Below are positions 1 through 8,035 of a stretch of 64,000 nt of DNA, piece by piece (position 1 is the first letter of the stretch; each line of letters begins with the position of its first letter). Made by a program: the position numbers and the translations under genes. The DNA comes from Planococcus circulans (lineage in GTDB: Bacteria > Bacillota > Bacilli > Bacillales_A > Planococcaceae): assembly GCF_020023385.1 (NCBI RefSeq), contig NZ_JAIQCL010000006.1:182731-246730 (forward strand). The letters run 5' to 3'. A model generated the notes under the pieces. The model had not been told where the DNA came from, did not search any database, and saw nothing but the letters and a program-made list of their open reading frames with translations.

Positions 1-1024
1 ATTCAGAAGCCAGCGGATAGCTGCCTGAACGGATATTTTTGATGCTCGGTTCAATGCCATCAATGGAAATCAACTTAATTTTCTCATTGCCGACCATCTC
101 GGTGGAATAGTAGCGAAAAGTATAGCCAATTGCATTTTTATAGTTCCGGTAGCTCGCCACTTCCTCTATCATCCCGCCCATCCCTTCAGCTATTTCTTCA
201 GTTTCTGGTTCAGTGATTTTGGTATCTCCCATGAATTTAATGAACATGGTCTGGCTGCCGCTGTCTACAGGCCGCTGGAAAGGACGGATTTCATCATCTT
301 TCCCGCCAAGCGCTTTCCAATTCCCCTGTTCCCCTGAATAGATTTTCCGAATATCTTCACTCGATAAATTATCTACGGGATTGCGGGCATTGACGAAAAA
401 AACAAAGGCTTCACGTCCTATTGGCGTCATTTGCAGTTCAACGCCAGCTTTTTCAGCCGCCTGTATTTGGCCGCTGGAAGGCTCTGCAGCAAAGATTAAA
501 TCGACGTTCCCTTCAATGAGACGGCTATAGGCAGATGGAGTTGTCGTAGTAGCGACCGGCCCTTTATAAGGTTCATATACACCTACCGGATAAGTTGCTT
601 CCGCAAATGCTGCAAATAACGGATATAAAGCCGTTGCCCCATCCAGTATCGGCACTTCCCCTTCTATTTGGAAAGAAGCATCCCCTTCCAATCTCGCCAG
701 GTCTTCACTTTCTTTAAATGGCTCATAGGCAAAGAGGTCCACTTCTGTATCGTTCACTTTCTCGAAACTTTCTTTGTAGTAATGAGGAACTGCGAAGGCT
801 GCTCCACCCACTAAAACTAAAGAAATCCAAACAGCCGTTTTTTTGCCGCTTCTGTTTTCTATAATAAAAACAAAGAAAATTATCAGCGCAATGATGATTG
901 CACCAAAGAAGCCAAACAAATGAACATCTCCTGTATTTAAAATATGAAGCGCTCCACCAAAAAATACAAAAAGAATGCCAGCGATGATCAGCATCCCTAC
1001 TATTGTTTTCCCAAATCCATTCAT
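1..1024 (-). CDS. PstS-like phosphate substrate-binding protein, C-terminus cut by window edge
   Basis: The reverse strand reads open from an ATG at 1024, preceded by GGAGGAAGCAAG, to the window edge, so the C-terminus is missing. About 341 residues are visible. Two hydrophobic segments come first (residues ~5-28 and ~40-55), then a hydrophilic region and a periplasmic-binding fold. The part reading DGATALYPLFAAFAEATYP, the run FVNARNPVDNLSSEDIRKIYSG and RPVDSGSQTMF are typical of PstS phosphate-binding proteins. The family captures phosphate for the PstCAB importer or acts as a sensor. The two N-terminal membrane segments in place of a lipoprotein signal are unusual. No other pst gene is in the window, so function beyond phosphate binding is not shown. 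Confidence 0.8.
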   Translation of the reverse strand, partial: MNGFGKTIVGMLIIAGILFVFFGGALHILNTGDVHLFGFFGAIIIALIIFFVFIIENRSGKKTAVWISLVLVGGAAFAVPHYYKESFEKVNDTEVDLFAYEPFKESEDLARLEGDASFQIEGEVPILDGATALYPLFAAFAEATYPVGVYEPYKGPVATTTTPSAYSRLIEGNVDLIFAAEPSSGQIQAAEKAGVELQMTPIGREAFVFFVNARNPVDNLSSEDIRKIYSGEQGNWKALGGKDDEIRPFQRPVDSGSQTMFIKFMGDTKITEPETEEIAEGMGGMIEEVASYRNYKNAIGYTFRYYSTEMVGNEKIKLISIDGIEPSIKNIRSGSYPLASE

Positions 1025-1281
1025 CTTGCTTCCTCCAATAATGCGTTATTTAACTCAGATTAACTTCGAACTTAAGGTTCGGTTATTCTTTAAATATACC
1101 AGTTTATGTAACTAATAAAAGTTATCTTTAACCTTACTGCCTTGCTATGGAATGACTGGTTAAGACAGCTGACCGAAGTTGCAGCAATCAGTCTGTTTTC
1201 ATATTTAACGACAGCCACTATACAAGATATTGTATCCTCTATAAAATAAGGAAAACGAATAAATGAAGAGGAGACTGTCCA

Positions 1282-1800
1282 ATGTCTAAGACGGCTTTAC
1301 TAATCATTGATGCCCAAAACGAAATGTTCGACCAGTCGAATCCTGTCCATCAAAGCGGACAATTGCTCGAGAATCTCCAGTCACTGATCAAAAAAGCGCG
1401 TTCAGCCGACGTTCCCGTAATTTATGTGCAGCATAACGACCCTGGCCTTGTAAAAGGTACCGACTTCTGGGAAATCCATCCATCAATCACTCCCGAAGAA
1501 GAAGATGCCGTTGTCCAGAAATGGACGCCCGATTCCTTTCATGAGACAAAGCTACTGGAGATATTGAAAAATAAAGACATCCAGAACCTTGTAATCGCAG
1601 GCAACCAAACTGAGTATTGTATAGATGCAACGACACGCAGCGCCAGCAACCTAGGATTTCACGTGACTCTTGCCAAAGACGCACACGGCACCTGGGATTC
1701 TGAAAAGATGAGCGCTGTGCAAATCATCGATCATCATAATGGCCTACTGAGCAATTTTGCCACGTTGCAGGAGACAAACGATATTGAGTTTGTTGAGTAA
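1282..1800 (+). CDS. Isochorismatase-family cysteine hydrolase
   Basis: This 172-residue protein has the complete isochorismatase-like fold. The N-terminal ALLIIDAQNEMF supplies the catalytic Asp (residue ~10), a Lys lies in VVQKWTPDSF (~90), and the nucleophilic Cys is in NQTEYCIDATTRSA (~113). Family members hydrolyse amides or vinyl ethers in the cytoplasm; the substrate cannot be read from sequence. It is divergent from the PstS-like gene and is a single-gene unit closed by a terminator. The start follows GAAGAGGAGACTGTCC. It is distinct from the PncA homologue at 34679, which is more nicotinamidase-like. Confidence 0.85.
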   Translation: MSKTALLIIDAQNEMFDQSNPVHQSGQLLENLQSLIKKARSADVPVIYVQHNDPGLVKGTDFWEIHPSITPEEEDAVVQKWTPDSFHETKLLEILKNKDIQNLVIAGNQTEYCIDATTRSASNLGFHVTLAKDAHGTWDSEKMSAVQIIDHHNGLLSNFATLQETNDIEFVE

Positions 1801-1833
1801 GACCAAACGAATAGAGTAGGAGTTTTAAAGATA

Positions 1834-1868
1834 CTCTTTCCAGAACTGAATTTTTGGAAGGAGTTTTT
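1834..1868 (+). terminator. Intrinsic terminator of the isochorismatase gene
   Basis: CTCTTTCCA and TGGAAGGAG pair as a 9-bp stem with one wobble, followed by TTTTT. A second, outer 12-bp inverted repeat (CAAACGAATAGA at 1804-1815 with its complement at 1876-1887) encloses it, so the RNA can fold as a longer composite hairpin. Confidence 0.7.
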
Positions 1869-1906
1869 CTTCTGTTCTATTCGTTTGATGAATGTATCTT
1901 ACTTAC

Positions 1907-1923
1907 CAATAAGTTACATTCGT
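1907..1923. repeat. Second copy (imperfect) of the TAAGTTACATTCG hairpin arm
   Basis: The arm TAAGTTACATTCG lies just 3' of the gene ending at 1933, with a degraded partner (GAATGTATCTTACT) at about 1891-1904. The same arm occurs in the perfect hairpin at 2403-2438. Confidence 0.5.
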
Positions 1924-1932
1924 TTAACTAAA

Positions 1933-2361
1933 TTATTTGTCAAATAAGGTTGCTTCGGTCATAGATTCTAAAATTTGATGAGGAATGTCATTACGGACGA
2001 TGCTTTGAATAAAAGGAGTGTATGGAGAATCTACAAATTGGCCTGTTCTATTGGTTTTTGAGATTTTAAAATTCTCTCTGTCAGAAAGATTCGGTGATAG
2101 TGACATTTGGTCAACGAACCTCTTTGTATATCTAACTATGTCTTCAAATCTTCTGGAAGATTTTTCGATCAAGTAAATAAAATTTTCTTGCTTTCGATTA
2201 TTTTTATTAGTAAAAATCATTACATACCCTATTACCTCTTTTAACCTTCCATCCCAATAGTCATCGAAACTATCCGAATCATTTACTCCAATAATAAAAA
2301 AGAATTCAATATTCTCATCCTTGTACAACCGAGAAAAAGAATAACTTTCAAATTCAGCCAC
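1933..2361 (-). CDS. Hypothetical protein, 142 aa
   Basis: I do not recognise this family. It is a soluble 142-residue protein, rich in Phe, Asp and Ser, with no signal peptide or membrane segment. The AT-rich codon use differs from its neighbours. The ATG at 2361 has only a weakly placed purine stretch upstream (AAAGGGGTAATGACAAGTGG). It sits 87 bp downstream of another orphan gene on the same strand, and both are followed by nearly the same hairpin. Size, pairing and composition would suit an immunity-type or toxin-associated protein, but nothing in the sequence proves that. Confidence 0.55.
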   Translation of the reverse strand: MAEFESYSFSRLYKDENIEFFFIIGVNDSDSFDDYWDGRLKEVIGYVMIFTNKNNRKQENFIYLIEKSSRRFEDIVRYTKRFVDQMSLSPNLSDRENFKISKTNRTGQFVDSPYTPFIQSIVRNDIPHQILESMTEATLFDK

Positions 2362-2402
2362 TTGTCATTACCCCTTTTGAAATTCAGCCATTCTGTATTT
2401 TA

Positions 2403-2438
2403 TCGAATGTAACTTAACTGCACATAAGTTACATTCGA
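2403..2438. repeat. Perfect 14-bp inverted repeat between two orphan genes
   Basis: TCGAATGTAACTTA (2403-2416) and its exact complement (2425-2438) flank an 8-nt loop. It lies directly downstream of the stop of the 2449-2787 gene. There is no U-tract, so it is an RNA processing hairpin, a weak terminator or a mobile repeat rather than a classic intrinsic terminator. Confidence 0.65.
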
Positions 2439-2448
2439 TTCCTCTAAT

Positions 2449-2787
2449 TCATTGGTTATTTCTGTTTAGCTCAGCTGCCCATTCTTTAAACCATTCAGGT
2501 GGTAATTCCAATTTCGACAAATCCATCTTAAACAGTTCTTTGTGGGAATAGAACTCGTACCAATGCAAATCCCACTGCGCCTCAATATCCCGTGCAATAT
2601 GAAAAGCTAGTTGATCCTGATCGCCTAAATCTTCTTCATCCCAAGCCATCGTTAAATTATCGCACCACATACAGAAGTCTACTTGGCTGAATTGATTTTC
2701 TTCTCTGCAGACTACATTTAAAAGAGCCTTGAGATTTTCATATGAATAAGGACGCTTGATGCTGGTCTTATTCCAACTCCATTCCAC
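2449..2787 (-). CDS. Hypothetical protein, 112 aa
   Basis: A 112-residue acidic, tryptophan-rich cytoplasmic protein (for example CMWCDNLTMAWDEEDLGDQ and PPEWFKEWAAELNRNNQ). It has no signal peptide or membrane segment and I do not recognise a family. The ATG at 2787 is preceded by CAGAGGAGGGCTATGGTGTG, a convincing Shine-Dalgarno site. It is upstream of and co-directional with the 142-aa orphan at 1933, so the two may be co-transcribed. The upstream 160 bp (2788-2950) are very AT-rich and probably contain its promoter. Confidence 0.6.
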   Translation of the reverse strand: MEWSWNKTSIKRPYSYENLKALLNVVCREENQFSQVDFCMWCDNLTMAWDEEDLGDQDQLAFHIARDIEAQWDLHWYEFYSHKELFKMDLSKLELPPEWFKEWAAELNRNNQ

Positions 2788-2950
2788 ACCATAGCCCTCC
2801 TCTGTTGAAATGGTATTATCTGCGTATTTATTTTTAATTTTTTACTAATAATACCATATAATAAAGCTGGAAAATATAATCGAAGAAAGATCATCAGAAT
2901 ATAACCGTTCATAAAATAATTCTATACGAACAACAATACGCTGAATGATT

Positions 2951-3856
2951 TTATAAAATCTTAAAATCCGTCAGTTCCTTATGGCCCTTCAACAAATCCA
3001 GAAATGCAGAAAGGGCTTTTGTTCGGAACGGAGATCTTGTCACAATTGAAAAGTCTCTTGTATAAGGCAATCCTTCTACATCCACTACCTTTAAGTCTCC
3101 GTAGTGCAGTTCTTTTTTTATCGCCCATTCCGATACCAGGCTGATGCCCATACCCGCCTCGACCATGGCTTTGATTGGTTGTGTGCTGCTGAAATGCATC
3201 AGGGACTTGGGTTCTATTGAAAATTGCTTAAAGACATTTTCTGACGCCTCCCTTGTGCCGGAGCCAAGCTCCCTCAATATCCAGGTTTCTTCAATCAGCT
3301 CTTCCACTTTTATAGGCTTAACGCGTTGAACCAATGGATGGTCGGCGGATGCGACTACGACCATTCTGTCTTCTGCGAACGGCTCGGTCTTCAATTCCTG
3401 CACACCTTTAAAATGTCCTTCCACGATGCCGACATCCAATTGGTGACTGAGCACAAGGCCGGCAATGGTAGTGGTGTTGCCGATCGTGACAGTCGGTTTG
3501 ATGTCCGGAAATTGCTCTTTCGCTTCTGCGATTATTTGCGGCAGCAGGTACTCCCCGAATGTGTAGCTTGCTCCGATGGCGATCGAACCGCTCGCTTTAT
3601 TGGTCAGGTCATCGAGAAGGTGGTTCATTTTTGCGTAAAGTTCTTTGATTTCAATGGCATGGTGATAGACAATTTCCCCTGCTTTGTTCAAGCGTACATA
3701 TTTATTGGTCCGCTCCAGCAATTGGACACCCGTGCTTTCTTCCAAAGACCGGATATACTGACTGACGGCAGGTTGTGTCATATGGAGTTCTTCCGCTGCT
3801 TTAGAAAAGTTTCTCTTTTCGATTACTTTCAGAAATACTTCCAGGCGCTGATCCAT
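2951..3856 (-). CDS. LysR-family transcriptional regulator (CysL/YeiE type)
   Basis: The start at 3856 (MDQRLEVFLKVIEKRN) is chosen because GAAGGAGGAAGAAA lies directly upstream; the 12 codons further upstream have no such site. The 301-residue protein has an N-terminal winged HTH (residues ~1-60, with KAAEELHMTQPAVSQYIRSL) and a LysR effector-binding domain (~90-290). It is divergent from the YeiH-type transporter at 3960, the same layout as yeiE/yeiH in enterobacteria, so it most likely controls that gene from the shared 100-bp intergenic region. By family analogy the ligand may be sulfur-related; this is inference. Confidence 0.85.
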   Translation of the reverse strand: MDQRLEVFLKVIEKRNFSKAAEELHMTQPAVSQYIRSLEESTGVQLLERTNKYVRLNKAGEIVYHHAIEIKELYAKMNHLLDDLTNKASGSIAIGASYTFGEYLLPQIIAEAKEQFPDIKPTVTIGNTTTIAGLVLSHQLDVGIVEGHFKGVQELKTEPFAEDRMVVVASADHPLVQRVKPIKVEELIEETWILRELGSGTREASENVFKQFSIEPKSLMHFSSTQPIKAMVEAGMGISLVSEWAIKKELHYGDLKVVDVEGLPYTRDFSIVTRSPFRTKALSAFLDLLKGHKELTDFKIL

Positions 3857-3959
3857 TTTCTTCCTCCTTCTGTATATGCTTTTACTTATCATAACTATAT
3901 TAGATACTTATTTTACTAATGTATAGCATTTTTCTATACTTGTTGCAGGAGGTCTTCCC
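3857..3959. promoter_or_regulatory. Divergent promoter region, LysR regulator / YeiH transporter
   Basis: This 103-bp AT-rich region separates two divergent genes and contains overlapping imperfect dyads (for example TATATTAGATACTTA and TATAGC...CTATA). LysR regulators usually bind T-N11-A dyads in such spacers. I cannot fix the exact operator or either -10/-35 pair. Confidence 0.4.
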
Positions 3960-4994
3960 ATGTCTGCAAATACCCATAAACCTACCCATTCCAATTCCAA
4001 ATGGACTTCACCGGCCACAGCCTGGATCGGCGGCGTTCTTTTTACATTTCTATTGGCTTTTCTTGGCTACCTGTTAGCTCAGGTGCCTGGCTTCGACCAG
4101 GTTGGGCAACTTGCCTGTGCCATCATCCTCGCGGTTTTTTACCGGCAGATTTTCGGCTATCCAAATGCCGTCCGCTCGGGCATCACCTTTTCCTCAAAGC
4201 GTCTGTTGCGAGTCGCCATCATTCTTTACGGACTGAAATTGAATATCGATACCGTCTTAAGTGACGGACTGGGGTTATTGCTGCGGGACATGGTCGTCAT
4301 CGCCTTCGCTATCCTGCTGACGGTGTGGCTGGCGAAACGCTTTAAAGCTGATAAGACCATCTCTCTCCTGCTCGGTGTCGGGACTGGGGTATGCGGAGCG
4401 GCAGCGATTGCCGCAATCGCCCCGATCATCAAAGCAAAAGACGAAGACACAGCCATCGGCGTCGGCATCATCGCCCTGGTTGGAACAGTCTTCGCCATCT
4501 CCTACACTATTCTTCGCCCGTTTTTGCCGCTTGACGACATCGAATACGGCATGTGGGTCGGCATCAGTCTCCATGAAATCGCCCATGTGGCGTTAGCCGG
4601 AGCACCGGCTGGAGAAGACGGCCTGGCAATGGCCTTGTTAGGGAAATTGGGCCGCGTCTTTCTGCTTGTTCCACTTTGCTTTATCTTCATTTTTCTGATG
4701 AAGCGTAAAAACAAAGATCAGAAAACAGAAACTGCAATTGAATTCCCGTGGTTTCTTGCAGGTTTTATCTTGTTGAGTGTGTTGGGCAGCTATGTCTTCG
4801 GCCACTCAGTTCCATTTCCGGATGCCTGGCGTGACTTTGTTTCGACATTGACTACATGGCTCCTGACGGCTGCGATGGTCGGACTCGGCTTGACTGTCAG
4901 CTTGCGGGATTTGCGCGAACGCGCCATGTTGCCGCTTGCTGCGATGACGATCACTTCCATTCTGCTGTCAGTCATTGCGTATTTCGCGGTTTAG
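3960..4994 (+). CDS. YeiH-family putative sulfate/anion exporter (UPF0324)
   Basis: A 344-residue polytopic membrane protein with about ten hydrophobic segments and the family signatures SGITFSSKRLLRVAIILYGLKLN (residues ~73-95), GVGTGVCGAAAIAAIAPIIKA and GISLHEIAHVALAGAPAG. The family is named for putative sulfate export, but the substrate is poorly established. TTGCAGGAGGTCTTCCC precedes the ATG. It is a monocistronic unit, divergent from its probable LysR regulator and closed by a strong terminator. Confidence 0.85.
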   Translation: MSANTHKPTHSNSKWTSPATAWIGGVLFTFLLAFLGYLLAQVPGFDQVGQLACAIILAVFYRQIFGYPNAVRSGITFSSKRLLRVAIILYGLKLNIDTVLSDGLGLLLRDMVVIAFAILLTVWLAKRFKADKTISLLLGVGTGVCGAAAIAAIAPIIKAKDEDTAIGVGIIALVGTVFAISYTILRPFLPLDDIEYGMWVGISLHEIAHVALAGAPAGEDGLAMALLGKLGRVFLLVPLCFIFIFLMKRKNKDQKTETAIEFPWFLAGFILLSVLGSYVFGHSVPFPDAWRDFVSTLTTWLLTAAMVGLGLTVSLRDLRERAMLPLAAMTITSILLSVIAYFAV

Positions 4995-5014
4995 ATTTAG
5001 TTGCTTTATGATAT

Positions 5015-5062
5015 CAAAAGACGAAAAACCGTTTGCATGTACACACGGTTTTTCGTCTTTTG
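5015..5062 (+). terminator. Strong terminator after the YeiH-type gene
   Basis: A perfect 17-bp stem (CAAAAGACGAAAAACCG at 5015-5031 with its complement at 5046-5062) encloses a 14-nt loop. A-rich and T-rich flanks on both sides make it potentially bidirectional. Confidence 0.85.
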
Positions 5063-5436
5063 TAGTTAGATACTATGTACATACCGTTCACCAATAAATC
5101 TCATTCATTAAGTTTTTTCCAGTCTATATCTTCTCTTTTACCATTAGATTTAATGCAACAAAGCTCGGAAAGGGACTTGCGTTAATCGAATGGATAAGTA
5201 TATCTATTCAACTTATTATTAATAGGTATTTAGACTTTATCTTACTAAACAACAAATATTCACTAATAACTAGTAATTATTCGAAAAAATTACTATACAA
5301 ACACATTAATAATCAGCTATAATAATTTCAGTTTGATGAATAGAAATTGAAAGAAAGGAACAATTATCCAAGTCGTTTTATTATTCAAAGTTTATCAAAA
5401 AACAGCACTCATTATATTTAGATCGGGGATACTTCA
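5063..5436 (+). promoter_or_regulatory. AT-rich upstream region of the SLH protein gene
   Basis: This 374-bp stretch has no credible ORF. It is strongly AT-rich and presumably carries the promoter and a long 5' leader of the SLH gene. I see no riboswitch-like motif. GATCGGGGATACTTCA directly precedes the TTG start. Confidence 0.35.
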
Positions 5437-6339
5437 TTGACAATCAAAAAATTCTTTTATACAGCAGCTGCTGTAGTAGTTGCAGCCATGACCATCGCTT
5501 CACCTGCATCCGCTTCTTCTCTCCACCCTTTTACTGATGTCGGAGACCGTTACGAAGAAGCAGTAGAGTTCTTCTATATCACAGAACTTATAAATGGGAA
5601 AACCACAACAAAGTTCGGTACAAATGAGCCATTAACACGCGGCGATGCTGCGGTCATTTTAGCGAATACGTTATTTTTGGATACCGATACCGCTAAAGAT
5701 GCAGGCTTCAAAGATTTGAATACCCGTGTTCGTGGATCTGTAAATGCTCTTGCTGAAGTCGGCATAGTTTCAGGCGTAACAAAAACTGAGTTCCAGCCGG
5801 GCGCTCCATTAAGCCGTGGTGCAATGGCGAAATTCCTGTCAGTGGCATTTGAATTGGAAGAGTATCAGCAAACGACTCCATTTTCTGATGTTGGCGGAGT
5901 CTTCAAACCGTATATCGAAGCATTATATGGCGCAGGGATCACTTCAGGTAAAACGCCTACTTCATATGGAACCTATACCAATATTACACGCGGAGAATAT
6001 GCCAACCTGTTGTACAAAACAATCGATACAACAACAGATTGGTTCTATTACCCGGAAGCTTCAAGTGTAAAAGTGGTTTCAGCCACTTCTACTGCAATTA
6101 CATTGACAGAACCCGCTTTGGCTGATTACAATGCGACAGAAATAGCTGATTTCTTCAGCTTCATGGTTGAGTTGGAAGACGGTACTGAAATTCCAGTAAA
6201 ACCTACTTCGTTCAAATTGTCACCGGACCGCCAATTACTGACGATCGAACATACCAAACAAAACTTAACTGGTAAAGCAGGCAACTTTATTGTTGATGAT
6301 TATGAGACAATGGTCAAGTCAGCATTTAACTTCAAATAA
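5437..6339 (+). CDS. S-layer homology (SLH) domain protein, secreted
   Basis: The reading frame opens with TTG at 5437; a GGGGAT ribosome site lies upstream and the Sec signal peptide follows at once (KKFFYTAAAVVVAAMTI...ASPASA, cleavage near residue 26). Three SLH repeats follow at about 28-70, 90-133 and 148-192, with characteristic runs such as FGTNEPLTRGDAAVILANTL, FQPGAPLSRGAMAKFLS and YTNITRGEYANLLYK. SLH domains bind pyruvylated secondary cell-wall polymer. The last ~100 residues form an unrecognised beta-rich domain. The protein is probably a small wall-bound surface protein rather than the S-layer lattice protein itself, which is normally far longer. Confidence 0.88.
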   Translation: MTIKKFFYTAAAVVVAAMTIASPASASSLHPFTDVGDRYEEAVEFFYITELINGKTTTKFGTNEPLTRGDAAVILANTLFLDTDTAKDAGFKDLNTRVRGSVNALAEVGIVSGVTKTEFQPGAPLSRGAMAKFLSVAFELEEYQQTTPFSDVGGVFKPYIEALYGAGITSGKTPTSYGTYTNITRGEYANLLYKTIDTTTDWFYYPEASSVKVVSATSTAITLTEPALADYNATEIADFFSFMVELEDGTEIPVKPTSFKLSPDRQLLTIEHTKQNLTGKAGNFIVDDYETMVKSAFNFK

Positions 6340-6363
6340 TTGCAGAGTATAGGATTTTCAATC

Positions 6364-6411
6364 AAAAACCCTGAATGGTTTTCACGCAACAGTGATCCCA
6401 TTCAGGGTTTT
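6364..6411 (+). terminator. Intrinsic terminator of the SLH gene
   Basis: AAAACCCTGAATGG and its complement CCATTCAGGGTTTT form a 14-bp perfect stem across a 19-nt loop. It lies between convergent genes and can serve both. Confidence 0.8.
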
Positions 6412-6440
6412 CTAATTTACTTATGTCCAGTACGTTCTGC

Positions 6441-6998
6441 TCATTTACACTGCACTATCCATTCTTCACGCAATATCCCCATCTTAATGGCATCATAATA
6501 TTCACCTTCTACCATACGCGCTTTTCGGATGCGGGCTTCCTCTTTCATTCCGAGCCTTTGAGCGACTTTCATCATCCGGTCATTTCCCGACCAAGTGGAC
6601 ATGCCAAGCCGATGCAGATCGGTGAATTCAAACAGAAAATCAATCCATAGCCGGTATGCTTCCGTTCCATATCCACCATTCCAGTACGCAGTGTCATAAA
6701 TGACGATGCCTGTTTCCAGCCAGCTTGTGTTTTGGTCCACCCAATAAGCGCCGACGTAACCGATAGTTTTTTCATCAGCTGTTATGATGAGTGACGCGGG
6801 CACTCCGCTTGCGATCGACTCCTCTTCCAGCCATTTTTCCCGGTGCTGTTCTTTGTTCAGCCGCGTTTCCGGAATATAGGGTCCGTTCCATTTTTTTGCT
6901 TCCTGCCGCTTTTCCTCAAAGCGCCAATAATAAAGTTCGTCCAGCTGGGCCGTTGATGCTTGTGTCAATCTAATCTTATCTCCAATGATGTTAACCAT
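6441..6998 (-). CDS. GNAT-family N-acetyltransferase (RimJ/RimL-like)
   Basis: A 185-residue protein with the Acetyltransf_3 layout: N-terminal IRLTQASTAQLDELYYW, a central beta strand ASLIITADEKTIGYVGAYWVD, the acetyl-CoA-binding NGGYGTEAYRLWIDFLFE (residues ~109-126), then HRLGMSTWSGNDRMMKVAQRLGMKEEARIRKA. Such enzymes acetylate protein N-termini, ribosomal proteins or small amines; the target is not evident. A GGAAGG site lies about 13 nt upstream of the ATG. It is downstream of, and co-directional with, the EamA transporter. Confidence 0.85.
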   Translation of the reverse strand: MVNIIGDKIRLTQASTAQLDELYYWRFEEKRQEAKKWNGPYIPETRLNKEQHREKWLEEESIASGVPASLIITADEKTIGYVGAYWVDQNTSWLETGIVIYDTAYWNGGYGTEAYRLWIDFLFEFTDLHRLGMSTWSGNDRMMKVAQRLGMKEEARIRKARMVEGEYYDAIKMGILREEWIVQCK

Positions 6999-7016
6999 GA
7001 TGAGCTGCTTCCCTTC

Positions 7017-7136
7017 CTAATCGCTTTCTACCTCTGTTTCAAGCCGTTTCTTCAAGGCAATCAATTCAAATCGTGCAACAGAATTATTGTCCGGGTATTC
7101 CAATAAGACATTATTGAAAACCTTTTCCTGCTGGAT
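7017..7136 (-). other. Coding-like 39-codon frame continuing after the EamA stop codon
   Basis: Directly after the TAA of the EamA gene (7137-7139) the same frame stays open for 39 codons up to TAG at 7017. It encodes a plausible hydrophilic peptide (QQEKVFNNVLLEYPDNN, then VARFELIALKKRLETEVESD). No ATG with a ribosome site opens it; TTG or ATC would be needed. It could be a remnant of another gene or a C-terminal tail cut off by a point mutation. Confidence 0.3.
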
Positions 7137-8018
7137 TTAAACAGTGACTTTTACCGGCACCTGCTTTTCTGGCCAGTTCACCAGAAAAATTCCAGCGAAG
7201 ATTAAACTGCCACCGACCAATAAAGGCAAGCCGAGCTGCTCTCCTAGCACCAACCAACCTGATAGGATGCCGAACAAAGGAGCCAAAAACAGAAAAGCGC
7301 TGACCTTTCCAGAATCGCCTTTTTGCAGCAAATAGAACCACACGGTAAATTGGATGATAGAGGCAGGGATGGATAGCCATAAAAGAATCGAAATGGAGTT
7401 GGAATTGATGACAAGACGGGAAGTTTCAAGTAAAGCCGAGCCGACAAGCAAAATGAGGCCACCGAAAAACATCTGGTAAGCAGTCAGCACCCATATATCG
7501 AACAACTTGCCCCATTTTTTGATCAAAAGCGTTCCGGCAGCCCAAAAAACGGCGCTCAAAAATCCCAGAAACGTGCCGATTTCAATCGCCAAATGGCTTC
7601 CCATCGCAATGAAAACACCGATAAAGCCGATCAGCACCCCCGTCCACTGGACCATCCGGTAGCGGACACCCATCACCAATGTCCCAAAAATTACGACCAG
7701 CAAAGGATTCATGAAAGTTAAAATGGCCGATTCGCCGGACGTAATGGTACGCAAGCTTAAAAAAATCGCTCCCATGACGCCAGCCGTTTGAACAGCGCCA
7801 ATCAGTATCACTTTCCCCCATTCGCCTCGGTGTGCGAGCTGCTTCCTTTTGAACATTCGGACGAAAAACAACATGATGCTCCCGGCAATTACGAAGCGCA
7901 ATCCTGCTAACAACAACGGCGATATGTAAACTAACCCCATTTTAGCCACCACAAAGGAAGACCCCATCAAGCCGGTCGTCAATATGACCAAAAATGAGAA
8001 AATCAGTTTCTCCTTCAT
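7137..8018 (-). CDS. EamA/DMT-superfamily transporter
   Basis: The start at 8018 (MKEKLIFSFLVILTTGLMGSS) follows AAAGGAGAGTGGCAA; the longer upstream extension is hydrophilic and overlaps the previous gene. The 293-residue product has ten hydrophobic segments arranged as two EamA repeats (about 5-135 and 150-285), as in drug/metabolite exporters of the YdcO/RhaT class. It is co-directional with the APH-fold gene upstream (17-bp gap) and GNAT downstream, a set often seen together in resistance- or export-type gene groups. The substrate is unknown. Confidence 0.85.
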   Translation of the reverse strand: MKEKLIFSFLVILTTGLMGSSFVVAKMGLVYISPLLLAGLRFVIAGSIMLFFVRMFKRKQLAHRGEWGKVILIGAVQTAGVMGAIFLSLRTITSGESAILTFMNPLLVVIFGTLVMGVRYRMVQWTGVLIGFIGVFIAMGSHLAIEIGTFLGFLSAVFWAAGTLLIKKWGKLFDIWVLTAYQMFFGGLILLVGSALLETSRLVINSNSISILLWLSIPASIIQFTVWFYLLQKGDSGKVSAFLFLAPLFGILSGWLVLGEQLGLPLLVGGSLIFAGIFLVNWPEKQVPVKVTV

Positions 8019-8035
8019 TTGCCACTCTCCTTTAC

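Noticed and set aside
1067..1081. CGAACTTAAGGTTCG, similar to a LexA box, upstream of the isochorismatase gene
   Set aside because: The arms are separated by five bases instead of four, so it does not fit the LexA spacing.
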